A stretch of DNA of 61,325 bases, taken from assembly GCA_030263475.1 (NCBI GenBank), contig SZPC01000012.1, positions 1 through 61,325 of the forward strand, in the 5' to 3' direction. The DNA comes from OLB4 sp002050165 (GTDB taxonomy: Bacteria; Bacteroidota; Ignavibacteria; Tepidaquicellales; Tepidaquicellaceae). The number at the start of each line of letters is the position of its first letter. Position 1 is the first letter of the stretch. A model generated the notes under the pieces. It saw nothing but the letters and a program-made list of their open reading frames with translations, searched no databases and was not told the DNA's origin. Shown piece by piece: positions 8,606 through 16,339 of this stretch. The position numbers and the translations under genes are program-made.

Positions 8606-10422
8606 TTGTCAGAACTTGAAATTTGATTTTCTTTTTCGAGGACTGCATCCATTATTTTTTTGAATTCGTCCGGATTTAAAAAGCCTGTAACCCTGAGTTC
8701 CCTTAATTCCTCTCCTTTTGAGTTTTTAAACATTACAACGGGGAGACCTCTGATTTCAAATTTATCCGTAATCTCCGCGTTTTCTTTGGTGAGGTCAATT
8801 TTAATATTATTGAATTTCTTAGACAAGTCTATAATCTCGCTATCGGTGTAAGTATATTCATCAAGCTCTTTGCATTGAGCGCACCAATCGGCGTAAAAAT
8901 CAATCATCACAGGTTTATTTCCGTTTGAGATAGAATTTTCGACTTCGGTCAGAGTATTGAGTTCTTTCCAATCCAGCTTTTCTGCCGCTCCTTCCGGTTT
9001 TAGGTTCCATGTCCCGTAAATAATCGCAAAGATTGCCAGGCAATATTTAATTTTTGAGAAAACAGCGGAAGTATTTCCCTTTTTACTGAACATTAATAAA
9101 TAGACACCGGCAGCAATTATGTAAACAGGGAATATTATTGCAAAGATTTCTTTAGGGAAAAGAGGTTCCATCGTGTAGATTGCCATACCGAACATAATAA
9201 GCCCAAAAATTATTTTCACACCTTCCATCCATTCTCCGGATCGGGGTAATTTATTCAGTGAGCTCGAGAACGCAGCTAAGAAAATATAAGGTAAACCGAG
9301 CCCGAGCGATAAAATAAAGAACAAAAAGAAACCGGTAAACGGATCACCAATCTGCCCCACATAGACAAGCAAACTTAATACAAACGGACCGATACATGGT
9401 GCAGCAATGAACCCAACTAACAAACCCATTACCATTGATCCAAAAAGGCCGGAGCGATTTTTATTTCCTGCTAATGCGAGTTTTTGTGGAACGCGAATTT
9501 CAAAAGCTCCGAACATACTTGTTCCGAGAGCAAATAATACTGATGCTACAAATATAATAACCAATGGATTTTGAAGCGCCGTACCTAATAAACTGCCTGA
9601 TAGCGCTGCAAATAATCCAAGCGCGGAATAAGTAACTGACATCCCTAAAGCATAGAAGACTCCCATCAAAATACTTTGTGCTTTACTTCCACTCGCCTGC
9701 ACTCCGAAATAACTTATGGTAATAGGTATTAGTGGATAAACGCATGGTGTGAGGTTTAATGCAAGACCACCGAGAAAAATGAAAAATATCGATAGGAATA
9801 AACCGTTTTCTGCAATGAAATCTGAAACCTGTGTTTCGCCGGGCGGAGCTGAGATTCTTTCGTTTTCTGAAAGGTTAACTTTTTCTTTCTTAATTTGTGT
9901 TGGTTTGCTGAAATTAATCTGTGCAAAGATATCATCATTAGTCTTATCGCCCGTTTTTTCAGTTATGGATATTTCCACAGTATCTATAACTGTTTTTGGT
10001 GGATAGCACACTTTATCGTCGCATGCCTGAAAGTATATTGAAACAGGAATAAAATAATTACCGCTTTTTAAGTTACCCTTTGATTTTAAATTCAATCCAA
10101 CGTGAACATCCCCCTGATACACCCATAGCTCAGTTTCTGAAAATTCGAACTTGTAAAGTTCATACTCAGGGAAAAAATAATCCGATATTTCGAACAAATC
10201 TGAGTTTACATTTATCGCAGTGGGTATATATGCGGGATCATTTACTTTGTACGGGTAAATGTGATATGGTTTGTTAATCTGAATTTCCGCTGCAACTTTG
10301 ATTTCGTCGCTTTGGGAGTATGAATTATTGGATGGGTAAACCTTAAAGGAAAGGAACTCCTGTCCTTTTACAATCCCGGTTGTAAATATCAATACCAGGA
10401 AGATAATAATTGAGTTTTTCAA
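8602..10422 (-). CDS. dsbD: Thiol:disulfide interchange protein DsbD
   Basis: DsbD carries reducing power from cytosolic thioredoxin across the inner membrane to periplasmic partners. All three domains are present: a periplasmic N-terminal domain with the Cys pair CDDKVC; an eight-helix transmembrane domain with one Cys in NLTPCVYPL and one in APCIGPF; and a C-terminal thioredoxin domain with active site WCAQC. I place the start at TTG 10422, because the residues that follow (MKNSIIIFLVLIFTTGIVKGQ) form a clean signal peptide. The longer frame from ATG 10482 would add 20 residues in front of it. It heads the dsbD-DUF5683-truA-DUF5683 operon. Confidence 0.92.
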   Translation of the reverse strand: MKNSIIIFLVLIFTTGIVKGQEFLSFKVYPSNNSYSQSDEIKVAAEIQINKPYHIYPYKVNDPAYIPTAINVNSDLFEISDYFFPEYELYKFEFSETELWVYQGDVHVGLNLKSKGNLKSGNYFIPVSIYFQACDDKVCYPPKTVIDTVEISITEKTGDKTNDDIFAQINFSKPTQIKKEKVNLSENERISAPPGETQVSDFIAENGLFLSIFFIFLGGLALNLTPCVYPLIPITISYFGVQASGSKAQSILMGVFYALGMSVTYSALGLFAALSGSLLGTALQNPLVIIFVASVLFALGTSMFGAFEIRVPQKLALAGNKNRSGLFGSMVMGLLVGFIAAPCIGPFVLSLLVYVGQIGDPFTGFFLFFILSLGLGLPYIFLAAFSSSLNKLPRSGEWMEGVKIIFGLIMFGMAIYTMEPLFPKEIFAIIFPVYIIAAGVYLLMFSKKGNTSAVFSKIKYCLAIFAIIYGTWNLKPEGAAEKLDWKELNTLTEVENSISNGNKPVMIDFYADWCAQCKELDEYTYTDSEIIDLSKKFNNIKIDLTKENAEITDKFEIRGLPVVMFKNSKGEELRELRVTGFLNPDEFKKIMDAVLEKENQISSSDK

Positions 10423-10702
10423 TGTTGATATGGATATGATTGTTACCAGGTTAAAATTACTTCCGGAATACAGTAATATCAATATAAATCGCCATTTCAG
10501 ATTAAAAGTTTAAGCGTAAACACGTGAAACTGTTAAAAATCAGTATTTGTTTTAAAATGCAACATATTTGTCAAGCACAAAAAAAATATCTTTTCTTGAC
10601 TTTCGTAACGTTTTAGAGTTATTTTTGTATATAATAAATTGCGAGGGTAAGGAATTAACAAGAATTACGATTTTATCAACCTAATTAAAAGGAGAAAGGT
10701 AA

Positions 10703-10957
10703 TTGAAACCAACAACAAAATCCAAAAAACACAGCGAAAATCCATTAAGCGAGTTGATTGACGATGACACATTTAACACTTTGAAAAAATATAAACTCCT
10801 GGACGAAAAGGCAATCCGGGACTACAAGATCAGGCAGATGTACAAAAATATGCGAAGGGAAATGAGCGCAGGTGAAGCAATTGATAAGATACAGGAATTA
10901 TTCCCTTACTTACAATTCGATACAATTAGAAAAATTGTTTACCAAGTTTCAAAGTAA
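10703..10957 (+). CDS. Small basic protein of unknown function, 84 aa
   Basis: I do not recognise this protein. It is predicted to be helical, cytosolic and basic, with a C-terminal stretch (SAGEAIDKIQELFPYL then QFDTIRKIVYQVSK) that has the spacing of a helix-turn-helix, though this is only suggestive. The start is TTG 10703, preceded by one of the best Shine-Dalgarno sequences in the window (GGAGAAAGG at 10691-10699). It has a private terminator at 10980-11010 and a 220-base AT-rich leader, so it is probably a well-expressed monocistronic gene. The leader holds TTGACT (10596) and TATAAT (10630), but their 28-base spacing is too wide for an ordinary sigma-70 promoter. Confidence 0.7.
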   Translation: MKPTTKSKKHSENPLSELIDDDTFNTLKKYKLLDEKAIRDYKIRQMYKNMRREMSAGEAIDKIQELFPYLQFDTIRKIVYQVSK

Positions 10958-10979
10958 GTGTTTAGGTAAACCTTTTATA

Positions 10980-11010
10980 AAGCCGGTCGGGTCAGATCGG
11001 CTTTTTTTAT
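10980..11010 (+). terminator. Rho-independent terminator after the 84-aa gene
   Basis: AAGCCGGTC (10980-10988) pairs with GATCGGCTT (10995-11003) around a six-base loop, followed by a run of T. It separates the small gene from nadE, which starts at 11018. Confidence 0.85.
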
Positions 11011-11017
11011 TATTAAT

Positions 11018-11833
11018 ATGAAGTTAAACAACCAATTTGTAACTGAAATTTTAACCGGTTTCATTCGCGATGAATTATACAGAATCGGAATTCGGAAAGC
11101 CGTTATTGGTCTTTCAGGTGGTATTGATTCGGCGGTCTCAGCTTATCTGACGAGTTTTGCATTGAGACCTGAAAATGTAACTTGTGTTTTAATGCCATAT
11201 AAAACAAGTAACCCTGAGAGCTTTGAACATGCACAGTTGGTTGTAAATGAACTTGGTGTTAATTCGAGAGTATTCGACATAACCTCAATTTGCGATGAAT
11301 ATTTCAATAAGCTGGACGTAAATATAACCAAACTTAGAAAAGGTAACATTATGGCGAGGGTAAGAATGATTACCTTATACGATATCTCGGCGGAGTTAAA
11401 TGCGCTTGTGATAGGAACAGGTAATAAAACAGAAATTCTACTCGGATATACAACCCTTTTCGGTGATTCAGCTTGTGCGATTAATCCTATTGGTGATTTA
11501 TTCAAGACACAGGTGAGAGATTTAGCTAAATTTCTGAATGTCCCCGATCCAATTATCCAAAAGAAACCCTCAGCGGATTTATGGGAAGGACAAACTGACG
11601 AAGGCGAGATGGGATTTACTTACGAAGAGGTAGATACTTACCTTTTTGAAAAAATTGATCAACGACACAGCGAGGAAGAATTATTAAAAATGGGTTTCGA
11701 ACCGATATTCATGAAAAAGGTAAATGATATGATTATTAAAAATCAGTTTAAAAGATTACCGCCGGTTATTGCAAAAATATCCAACAGAACTGTTAATGTT
11801 GACTTCAGATATAACAGAGACTGGAATACATAA
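11018..11833 (+). CDS. nadE: Ammonia-dependent NAD+ synthetase (NadE)
   Basis: NadE amidates nicotinic acid adenine dinucleotide in the last step of NAD+ synthesis. The PP-loop SGGIDS is at residues 33-38, and the substrate region GTGNKTEILLGYTTLFGD and KKPSADLWEGQTDE match the family. At 271 aa it lacks the N-terminal glutaminase (nitrilase) domain, so free ammonia should be its nitrogen donor. The start at ATG 11018 comes right after the upstream terminator, leaving a very short leader. A gamma-glutamyltransferase follows 12 bases later. Confidence 0.95.
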   Translation: MKLNNQFVTEILTGFIRDELYRIGIRKAVIGLSGGIDSAVSAYLTSFALRPENVTCVLMPYKTSNPESFEHAQLVVNELGVNSRVFDITSICDEYFNKLDVNITKLRKGNIMARVRMITLYDISAELNALVIGTGNKTEILLGYTTLFGDSACAINPIGDLFKTQVRDLAKFLNVPDPIIQKKPSADLWEGQTDEGEMGFTYEEVDTYLFEKIDQRHSEEELLKMGFEPIFMKKVNDMIIKNQFKRLPPVIAKISNRTVNVDFRYNRDWNT

Positions 11834-11845
11834 ATTTCTATTTTA

Positions 11846-13510
11846 ATGAAAAGTCCATTAATTTTAATTTTCTTATTCTTCTTTATACTCTCAAATGTAA
11901 AGGCGCAAAATACTTACCGAAACGGAGTGGTTTCATCTGCTGACGAGCTTGCCTCAAATGTTGGTATAAGCATTTTGAAAAAAGGTGGCAATGCAATTGA
12001 TGCTGCTGTTGGCGTAGCATTTGCTCTCGCAGTTGTGTTTCCTCAAGCCGGAAATATCGGCGGTGGCGGATTTATGGTATTACACTTGAAAGACGGGACT
12101 AATACATCAATTGATTTCAGGGAAAAGGCACCGCTTGCAGCTTACAGGGATATGTTCCTTAATGAAAACGGAGATGTAATCCCTAACCTGAGCCTCAGGG
12201 GACATTTAGCTGCCGGAGTCCCCGGATCGGTTGCCGGTTTACTGTATGCACTAAACAAGTATGGAAAGCTCAACAGAGAAGACGTGATCGAATACGCAAT
12301 CGAACTAGCTGAAAAGGGATTTATTCTCACCGAAGAACTTGCAAACGTCTTAAATGATTACAATGACGAATTAACAGTATTTGAAAGCACCAGAAAAATT
12401 TTTGGTAAAGAATTTTATGCAGGGGAATTATTTATACAGAAAGATCTTGCAGAAACATTAAAACGGATAAGGGATTTCGGCAGTGATGGTTTTTATAAAG
12501 GTGAAACAGCAAGGCTCATTGTAAATGAAATGAAAAAGGGTAACGGTATAATTACTTATGAAGACTTGAAACAATACCAACCGGTTGAAAGGGAAGTCAT
12601 TAAAGGGAATTACAGGGGATATGAAATTTTATCAATGGGTCCTCCGAGCAGCGGCGGGATAAGTCTTATTTATCTGCTGAATATTCTGGAAAATTTTAAT
12701 CTTAGCAAATCAGGTCACAATACCGCAGAAACAATCTCAATTATGACTGAAGCCATGCGCAGAGTTTACGCTGATCGAAGTGAATTTATGGGAGATATGG
12801 ATTTTGTTAATGTTCCGGTAAATGTTTTGATCTCAAAAGAATACGCAATAGAACGAATGTCTGATTTTGATCCAATGAAAGCATCAGAAAGCGAGATTAT
12901 CAGCCACGGTAATATTAATGATTTTGGTTCGACAAATACGACACATTTTTCTGTTGCCGACGGCGAAGGGAATGTGGTTTCGACTACTACCACGATAAAC
13001 GGATATTTCGGGAATAAGGTTGTTGTTGACGGCGCAGGATTTTTTCTTAACAACGAGATGGACGATTTTGTATCAAAGCCCGGAGTACCTAATATGTTTG
13101 GGCTACTCGGTAATGAAGCAAATGCAATTGAACCGGGTAAACGAATGTTAAGTTCTATGACGCCTACAATCGTTCTGAAGAACGGGAGGCCATTTCTTGT
13201 AACAGGTTCACCTGGTGGCGGTAGAATTATTACTGCGGTCATGACCAATATCGTAAATATTATTGATTTTAAATTGTCGTTGTCAGATGCAATTAATTCA
13301 CCAAGATTTCATCACCAATGGTTCCCTGACGAAATTCAAGCCGAAAAAAATTCTATTGCGCAAGATGTGAGGAATAAGCTCGTAAAAAAGGGATACAAAA
13401 TAATAGATTTCAGGGATTATGCGAGTATTGATGCAATTTTAATAAATGATGACGGCTCGATGACCGGTTATTCTGACAGACGCGGTTACGGTAAAGCTAT
13501 CGGATTTTGA
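11846..13510 (+). CDS. ggt: Gamma-glutamyltransferase, exported
   Basis: The enzyme hydrolyses or transfers the gamma-glutamyl group of glutathione-like peptides in the periplasm. A signal peptide covers residues 1-20 (ending NVKAQ). The proenzyme is cut autocatalytically at the Thr that becomes the nucleophile of the small subunit: here NTTHFSV with T365 first, matching the TTHxS site of the family. The GGGGFM, PSSGG and SPGGGRI motifs are also in place. Length 554 aa is complete. It is 12 bases after nadE and probably co-transcribed, although no metabolic link is obvious. Confidence 0.94.
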   Translation: MKSPLILIFLFFFILSNVKAQNTYRNGVVSSADELASNVGISILKKGGNAIDAAVGVAFALAVVFPQAGNIGGGGFMVLHLKDGTNTSIDFREKAPLAAYRDMFLNENGDVIPNLSLRGHLAAGVPGSVAGLLYALNKYGKLNREDVIEYAIELAEKGFILTEELANVLNDYNDELTVFESTRKIFGKEFYAGELFIQKDLAETLKRIRDFGSDGFYKGETARLIVNEMKKGNGIITYEDLKQYQPVEREVIKGNYRGYEILSMGPPSSGGISLIYLLNILENFNLSKSGHNTAETISIMTEAMRRVYADRSEFMGDMDFVNVPVNVLISKEYAIERMSDFDPMKASESEIISHGNINDFGSTNTTHFSVADGEGNVVSTTTTINGYFGNKVVVDGAGFFLNNEMDDFVSKPGVPNMFGLLGNEANAIEPGKRMLSSMTPTIVLKNGRPFLVTGSPGGGRIITAVMTNIVNIIDFKLSLSDAINSPRFHHQWFPDEIQAEKNSIAQDVRNKLVKKGYKIIDFRDYASIDAILINDDGSMTGYSDRRGYGKAIGF

Positions 13511-13557
13511 TTCAAATGAATCAGGTTAATAGGTAAGTGAAATTCAGTGTTCCATTT

Positions 13558-13622
13558 TAGTAGTTCTATTGTGTAAAAAAAGAGGTGAAATGAAATTATT
13601 CTGATATGAAAGAGAACTACTA
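13558..13622. repeat. Perfect 10-bp inverted repeat between convergent genes
   Basis: TAGTAGTTCT (13558-13567) and AGAACTACTA (13613-13622) are exact reverse complements separated by 45 bases, in the gap between the gamma-glutamyltransferase and the convergent CrtC-like gene. The wide spacing and lack of a T tract argue against a simple terminator. Role unknown. Confidence 0.45.
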
Positions 13623-13638
13623 TAAGCGTTGTTAATTC

Positions 13639-14688
13639 TTACGAATGTTTAATAACGTTGAAGTTTAAGAGCGGGTACATCCATTTTCTTTTTAAAAGCT
13701 TCGGATTAATTAATTCAGAGATTCCCATCCCGTTTAGATTACTGTCGTTGAATTCAACTTCGAATTCCGATTGAAATTTTATCCTGAACGGGCTATTGTA
13801 AAGTTTTATATTATTTGAGACCTTTACAATAATTTTTTTCCCCTTTATTATAATTTTACTTGGATATGCAAGCCCCCATAGGTTTTTTGAATTTTGATAT
13901 TCGAATTCTATATCTGATTCATTAAGCAATACGTCCTTTCCTTTGGTTATAATAATTCTCTTAAATTGTTTCGCGTAATCTTTTCTGTAAGTAGTATCAA
14001 AAAATACTAAAGTTAAATCCTTCTCAATAAATCTTCCACGCTTCCAATTTAAAATATTATCAAATACTGCCTCAGTACCCCAGTTCCGGTCGTAATAACC
14101 GTTACCTTCAAAAATAATTTTTTTCCTGGGAGAAAATTGGTTTTCAGCGCGACGTATTTTTATTTTTGCAACATAGTCGGTGTTTATTCCTGCAGGAGAC
14201 CAGTAATGAGAATTTGGTGAATTGATATTGCACTCGTTAGAAAAAAATTCTTGAGGTGAATTTATTGTCATGTCAATATCTGCATCAATGGATCTTTTCG
14301 CCCACTTTTCAAATGAACGTATTTTTAATGATACTTTATTACCGTTAAAATTTATACTATTTCTCCCAATGTTCAGCGATGCAATATGGTCATTCCTTTT
14401 CACGATATTTATTGTGCCGGATATAAACTCTTGTACCGATTGGTGCATCAACTTACCGTGTTTGAATAATTTGAAACTTACCCTTGCGAAATCAAGCGGA
14501 TTAATATTCTGTGCATCGTTTATCAGATTTTTTAAATACGCTGGTGAAAAAGGAAATGACGTAGAAAAAATTATTACAAATGAATATGTACTGCTAAAAT
14601 CTATCCCGTCAAAATACCACCATTGATATGATCCCTTTGATTTTAGAATTTTAAATTCGTGAGGATCCCCGTCTGCGTTTATGTTCAT
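13639..14688 (-). CDS. CrtC/AttH lipocalin-like protein (carotenoid 1,2-hydratase-like)
   Basis: The sequence matches the layout of the CrtC family: an N-terminal WWYFDG (residues 23-28), and GYYDRNWG (197-204) in the position of the GYHDHNWG signature of hydroxyneurosporene synthases. The fold of the family is a tandem lipocalin beta-barrel. Characterised CrtC enzymes hydrate the psi end of acyclic carotenoids, a reaction known in green sulfur bacteria and relatives. There is no signal peptide. The first His of the signature is Tyr and the second is Arg, so hydratase activity is not assured; a lipocalin-type binding role is the alternative. It is monocistronic and convergent with ggt. No other carotenoid gene is in the window. 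Confidence 0.6.
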   Translation of the reverse strand: MNINADGDPHEFKILKSKGSYQWWYFDGIDFSSTYSFVIIFSTSFPFSPAYLKNLINDAQNINPLDFARVSFKLFKHGKLMHQSVQEFISGTINIVKRNDHIASLNIGRNSINFNGNKVSLKIRSFEKWAKRSIDADIDMTINSPQEFFSNECNINSPNSHYWSPAGINTDYVAKIKIRRAENQFSPRKKIIFEGNGYYDRNWGTEAVFDNILNWKRGRFIEKDLTLVFFDTTYRKDYAKQFKRIIITKGKDVLLNESDIEFEYQNSKNLWGLAYPSKIIIKGKKIIVKVSNNIKLYNSPFRIKFQSEFEVEFNDSNLNGMGISELINPKLLKRKWMYPLLNFNVIKHS

Positions 14689-15113
14689 TATTACTTTAAA
14701 ACTTACGCCCGAATTATGATTTTTATAAAAGTATTACCACCAATCAACAATGGATTGATTGTAATAGCTTCTAACTTTGAATTATTTACTTAAATTAATT
14801 TATAGGATAAAAACCGACAATCCTTAATATAACGAATTTTGGAAAACAATACACTGATGCATATTAGATTCTGATTGAATATTTCTCCGGTAACTCAAAG
14901 AGTAATTAAAGTGACCTTAAAGGATTTGATTGATTAAGGAGGATATTAATTCTGTGGTTTAATAGTTAAAGAAGTTTGATAGATATATTGTGCACGTCTT
15001 TGGAAATAAACTGATCTGAGTTTTTTCAGTTGATGAGGTTTAAGATTCAACAAAAAAATGTATTTTAGTAATTATTGAAAAATTTGACAAGCTTCAGACA
15101 GATTCAGTAATTT
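14689..15113. other. Intergenic gap between divergent genes, 425 bases
   Basis: This AT-rich spacer separates the CrtC-like gene (-) from dinB (+), so it should hold promoters for both. I see one short palindrome, CAATCAA (14741-14747) against TTGATTG (14755-14761), with a seven-base loop about 55 bases upstream of the CrtC-like start, which could be an operator. No convincing gene, RNA or SOS-type (LexA) box was found near dinB. Confidence 0.4.
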
Positions 15114-16283
15114 ATGGCAAACACAAAGGCAATATTTCACGTGGATATGGACGCTTTTTTCGCATCGTGTGAAGAAGCTATCAATCCTGCATTAAGAGAT
15201 AAACCACTAATAGTTGGCGGGACGAAGGACGACATTCGCGGGATTGTAGCATGCCCAAATTATCTCGCACGAGCAAAAGGTGTGAGAACTGCTATGCCGT
15301 TATCAATGGCGAAAAAGCTTGTACCCGATGCAAATTTTATCAGAGGAACTCGAGGTTTGTATTCTGAATACTCTGGGAAAGTCAGAGACATACTTTTAAA
15401 ATATTCTCCGGTGATGGAGCCCGTTAGCATTGATGAGGCCTTTATGGATGTAACCCAGGTATTGCACTTGTTCAAAGGTGATCTTGTTTATTTGGCTAAT
15501 TTGATAAAAAATGAGATTAAATCAACTTTGAGTATTACATGTTCAATCGGAATTTCTCGTGGGAAAATATTTTCAAAAATTGCCTCAAAGTACAATAAAC
15601 CCGATGGAGTAACCTATATTAAACCAGGTGATGAAAAGAAATTCGTTGCCAATTTACCGGTTGAACTTATCCCCGGTGTCGGAAAATCTACACAGGCAAA
15701 ATTGAAGTGTTATGGAATTATTCTTATAAAGGACATTTTAAAATTCAACCGTGGATTTTACGAAAAGGAAATAGGTCAGTATTCGGTAAGTTTGCTTGAT
15801 ATCGCAAACGGGATTGATAAAAGTACGGTAAATGCATTCGAAGACGATCGTAAATCTTTGTCAAAAGAGAGGACATTTAAGTTTGATACTACAGATTACG
15901 ATTTTTTATTGAAACAATTATATAGCCTTCTTGAACGATGTTGCATGAATTTAAGGTCTGAAGGAGGTAAATCAAAGACAATTACAGTTAAGGTAAAGTA
16001 TCATGATTTCACGATAAACCAACGATCATATAGTCATAAGAGATATTCAAACCTTGAAATTGATTTTGAAAGCGATGCTAATTTCCTCCTGAAAGAACTG
16101 ATTAGTACCGGGAAGCCGGTCAGATTGATAGGTATAAAGTTTTCAGAAATTATTTTTGAAAGCGATGGAATTCAGGAAAGTTTATTCTCCGACACTTCGA
16201 AATTTGAAAAGGTAACGGGAACCTTAGACGAGTTAAGAAAAAAATATAACTTCGATATAATAAAGTTCGGAAAAGGGAAATAA
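15114..16283 (+). CDS. dinB: DNA polymerase IV (DinB)
   Basis: This is a Y-family translesion polymerase. The metal-binding acidic residues are D11 in HVDMDAFFASCE and D107/E108 in SIDEAFMDV. A helix-hairpin-helix (LIPGVGKSTQAKL) and the little-finger domain follow. Length of 389 aa is normal. The C-terminus lacks an obvious beta-clamp-binding QxxLxLF peptide, although QESLFSD at about residue 358 is close to one (Q-x-x-L-F). ATG 15114 lies after a 425-base divergent spacer. Confidence 0.95.
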   Translation: MANTKAIFHVDMDAFFASCEEAINPALRDKPLIVGGTKDDIRGIVACPNYLARAKGVRTAMPLSMAKKLVPDANFIRGTRGLYSEYSGKVRDILLKYSPVMEPVSIDEAFMDVTQVLHLFKGDLVYLANLIKNEIKSTLSITCSIGISRGKIFSKIASKYNKPDGVTYIKPGDEKKFVANLPVELIPGVGKSTQAKLKCYGIILIKDILKFNRGFYEKEIGQYSVSLLDIANGIDKSTVNAFEDDRKSLSKERTFKFDTTDYDFLLKQLYSLLERCCMNLRSEGGKSKTITVKVKYHDFTINQRSYSHKRYSNLEIDFESDANFLLKELISTGKPVRLIGIKFSEIIFESDGIQESLFSDTSKFEKVTGTLDELRKKYNFDIIKFGKGK

Positions 16284-16318
16284 AAAACTCCTCACAAAAA
16301 AATCAGATGTGAGGAGTT
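16281..16318 (-). terminator. Terminator of the TonB-dependent receptor gene
   Basis: AACTCCTCACA (16286-16296) and TGTGAGGAGTT (16308-16318) form a perfect 11-bp stem. The A run on the left becomes a T run on the minus strand, so termination acts on the receptor transcript. The T tract overlaps the dinB stop codon. On the plus strand the stem is not followed by T, although it may still slow transcription from dinB. Confidence 0.8.
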
Positions 16319-16339
16319 CCTGAAATTAGTTGTGACGGA

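Noticed and set aside
10596..10635. TTGACT and TATAAT as a sigma-70 promoter of the 84-aa gene
   Set aside because: The hexamers are 28 bases apart, far from the required 16-18; the phylum also uses a different promoter consensus.
12766..13248. 160-aa open frame antisense to ggt
   Set aside because: Antisense to a conserved catalytic region; composition is explained by codon use of the sense gene.
14741..14761. FNR site upstream of the CrtC-like gene
   Set aside because: CAATCAA-N7-TTGATTG has the half-sites in the opposite order and a seven-base spacer, unlike TTGAT-N4-ATCAA.
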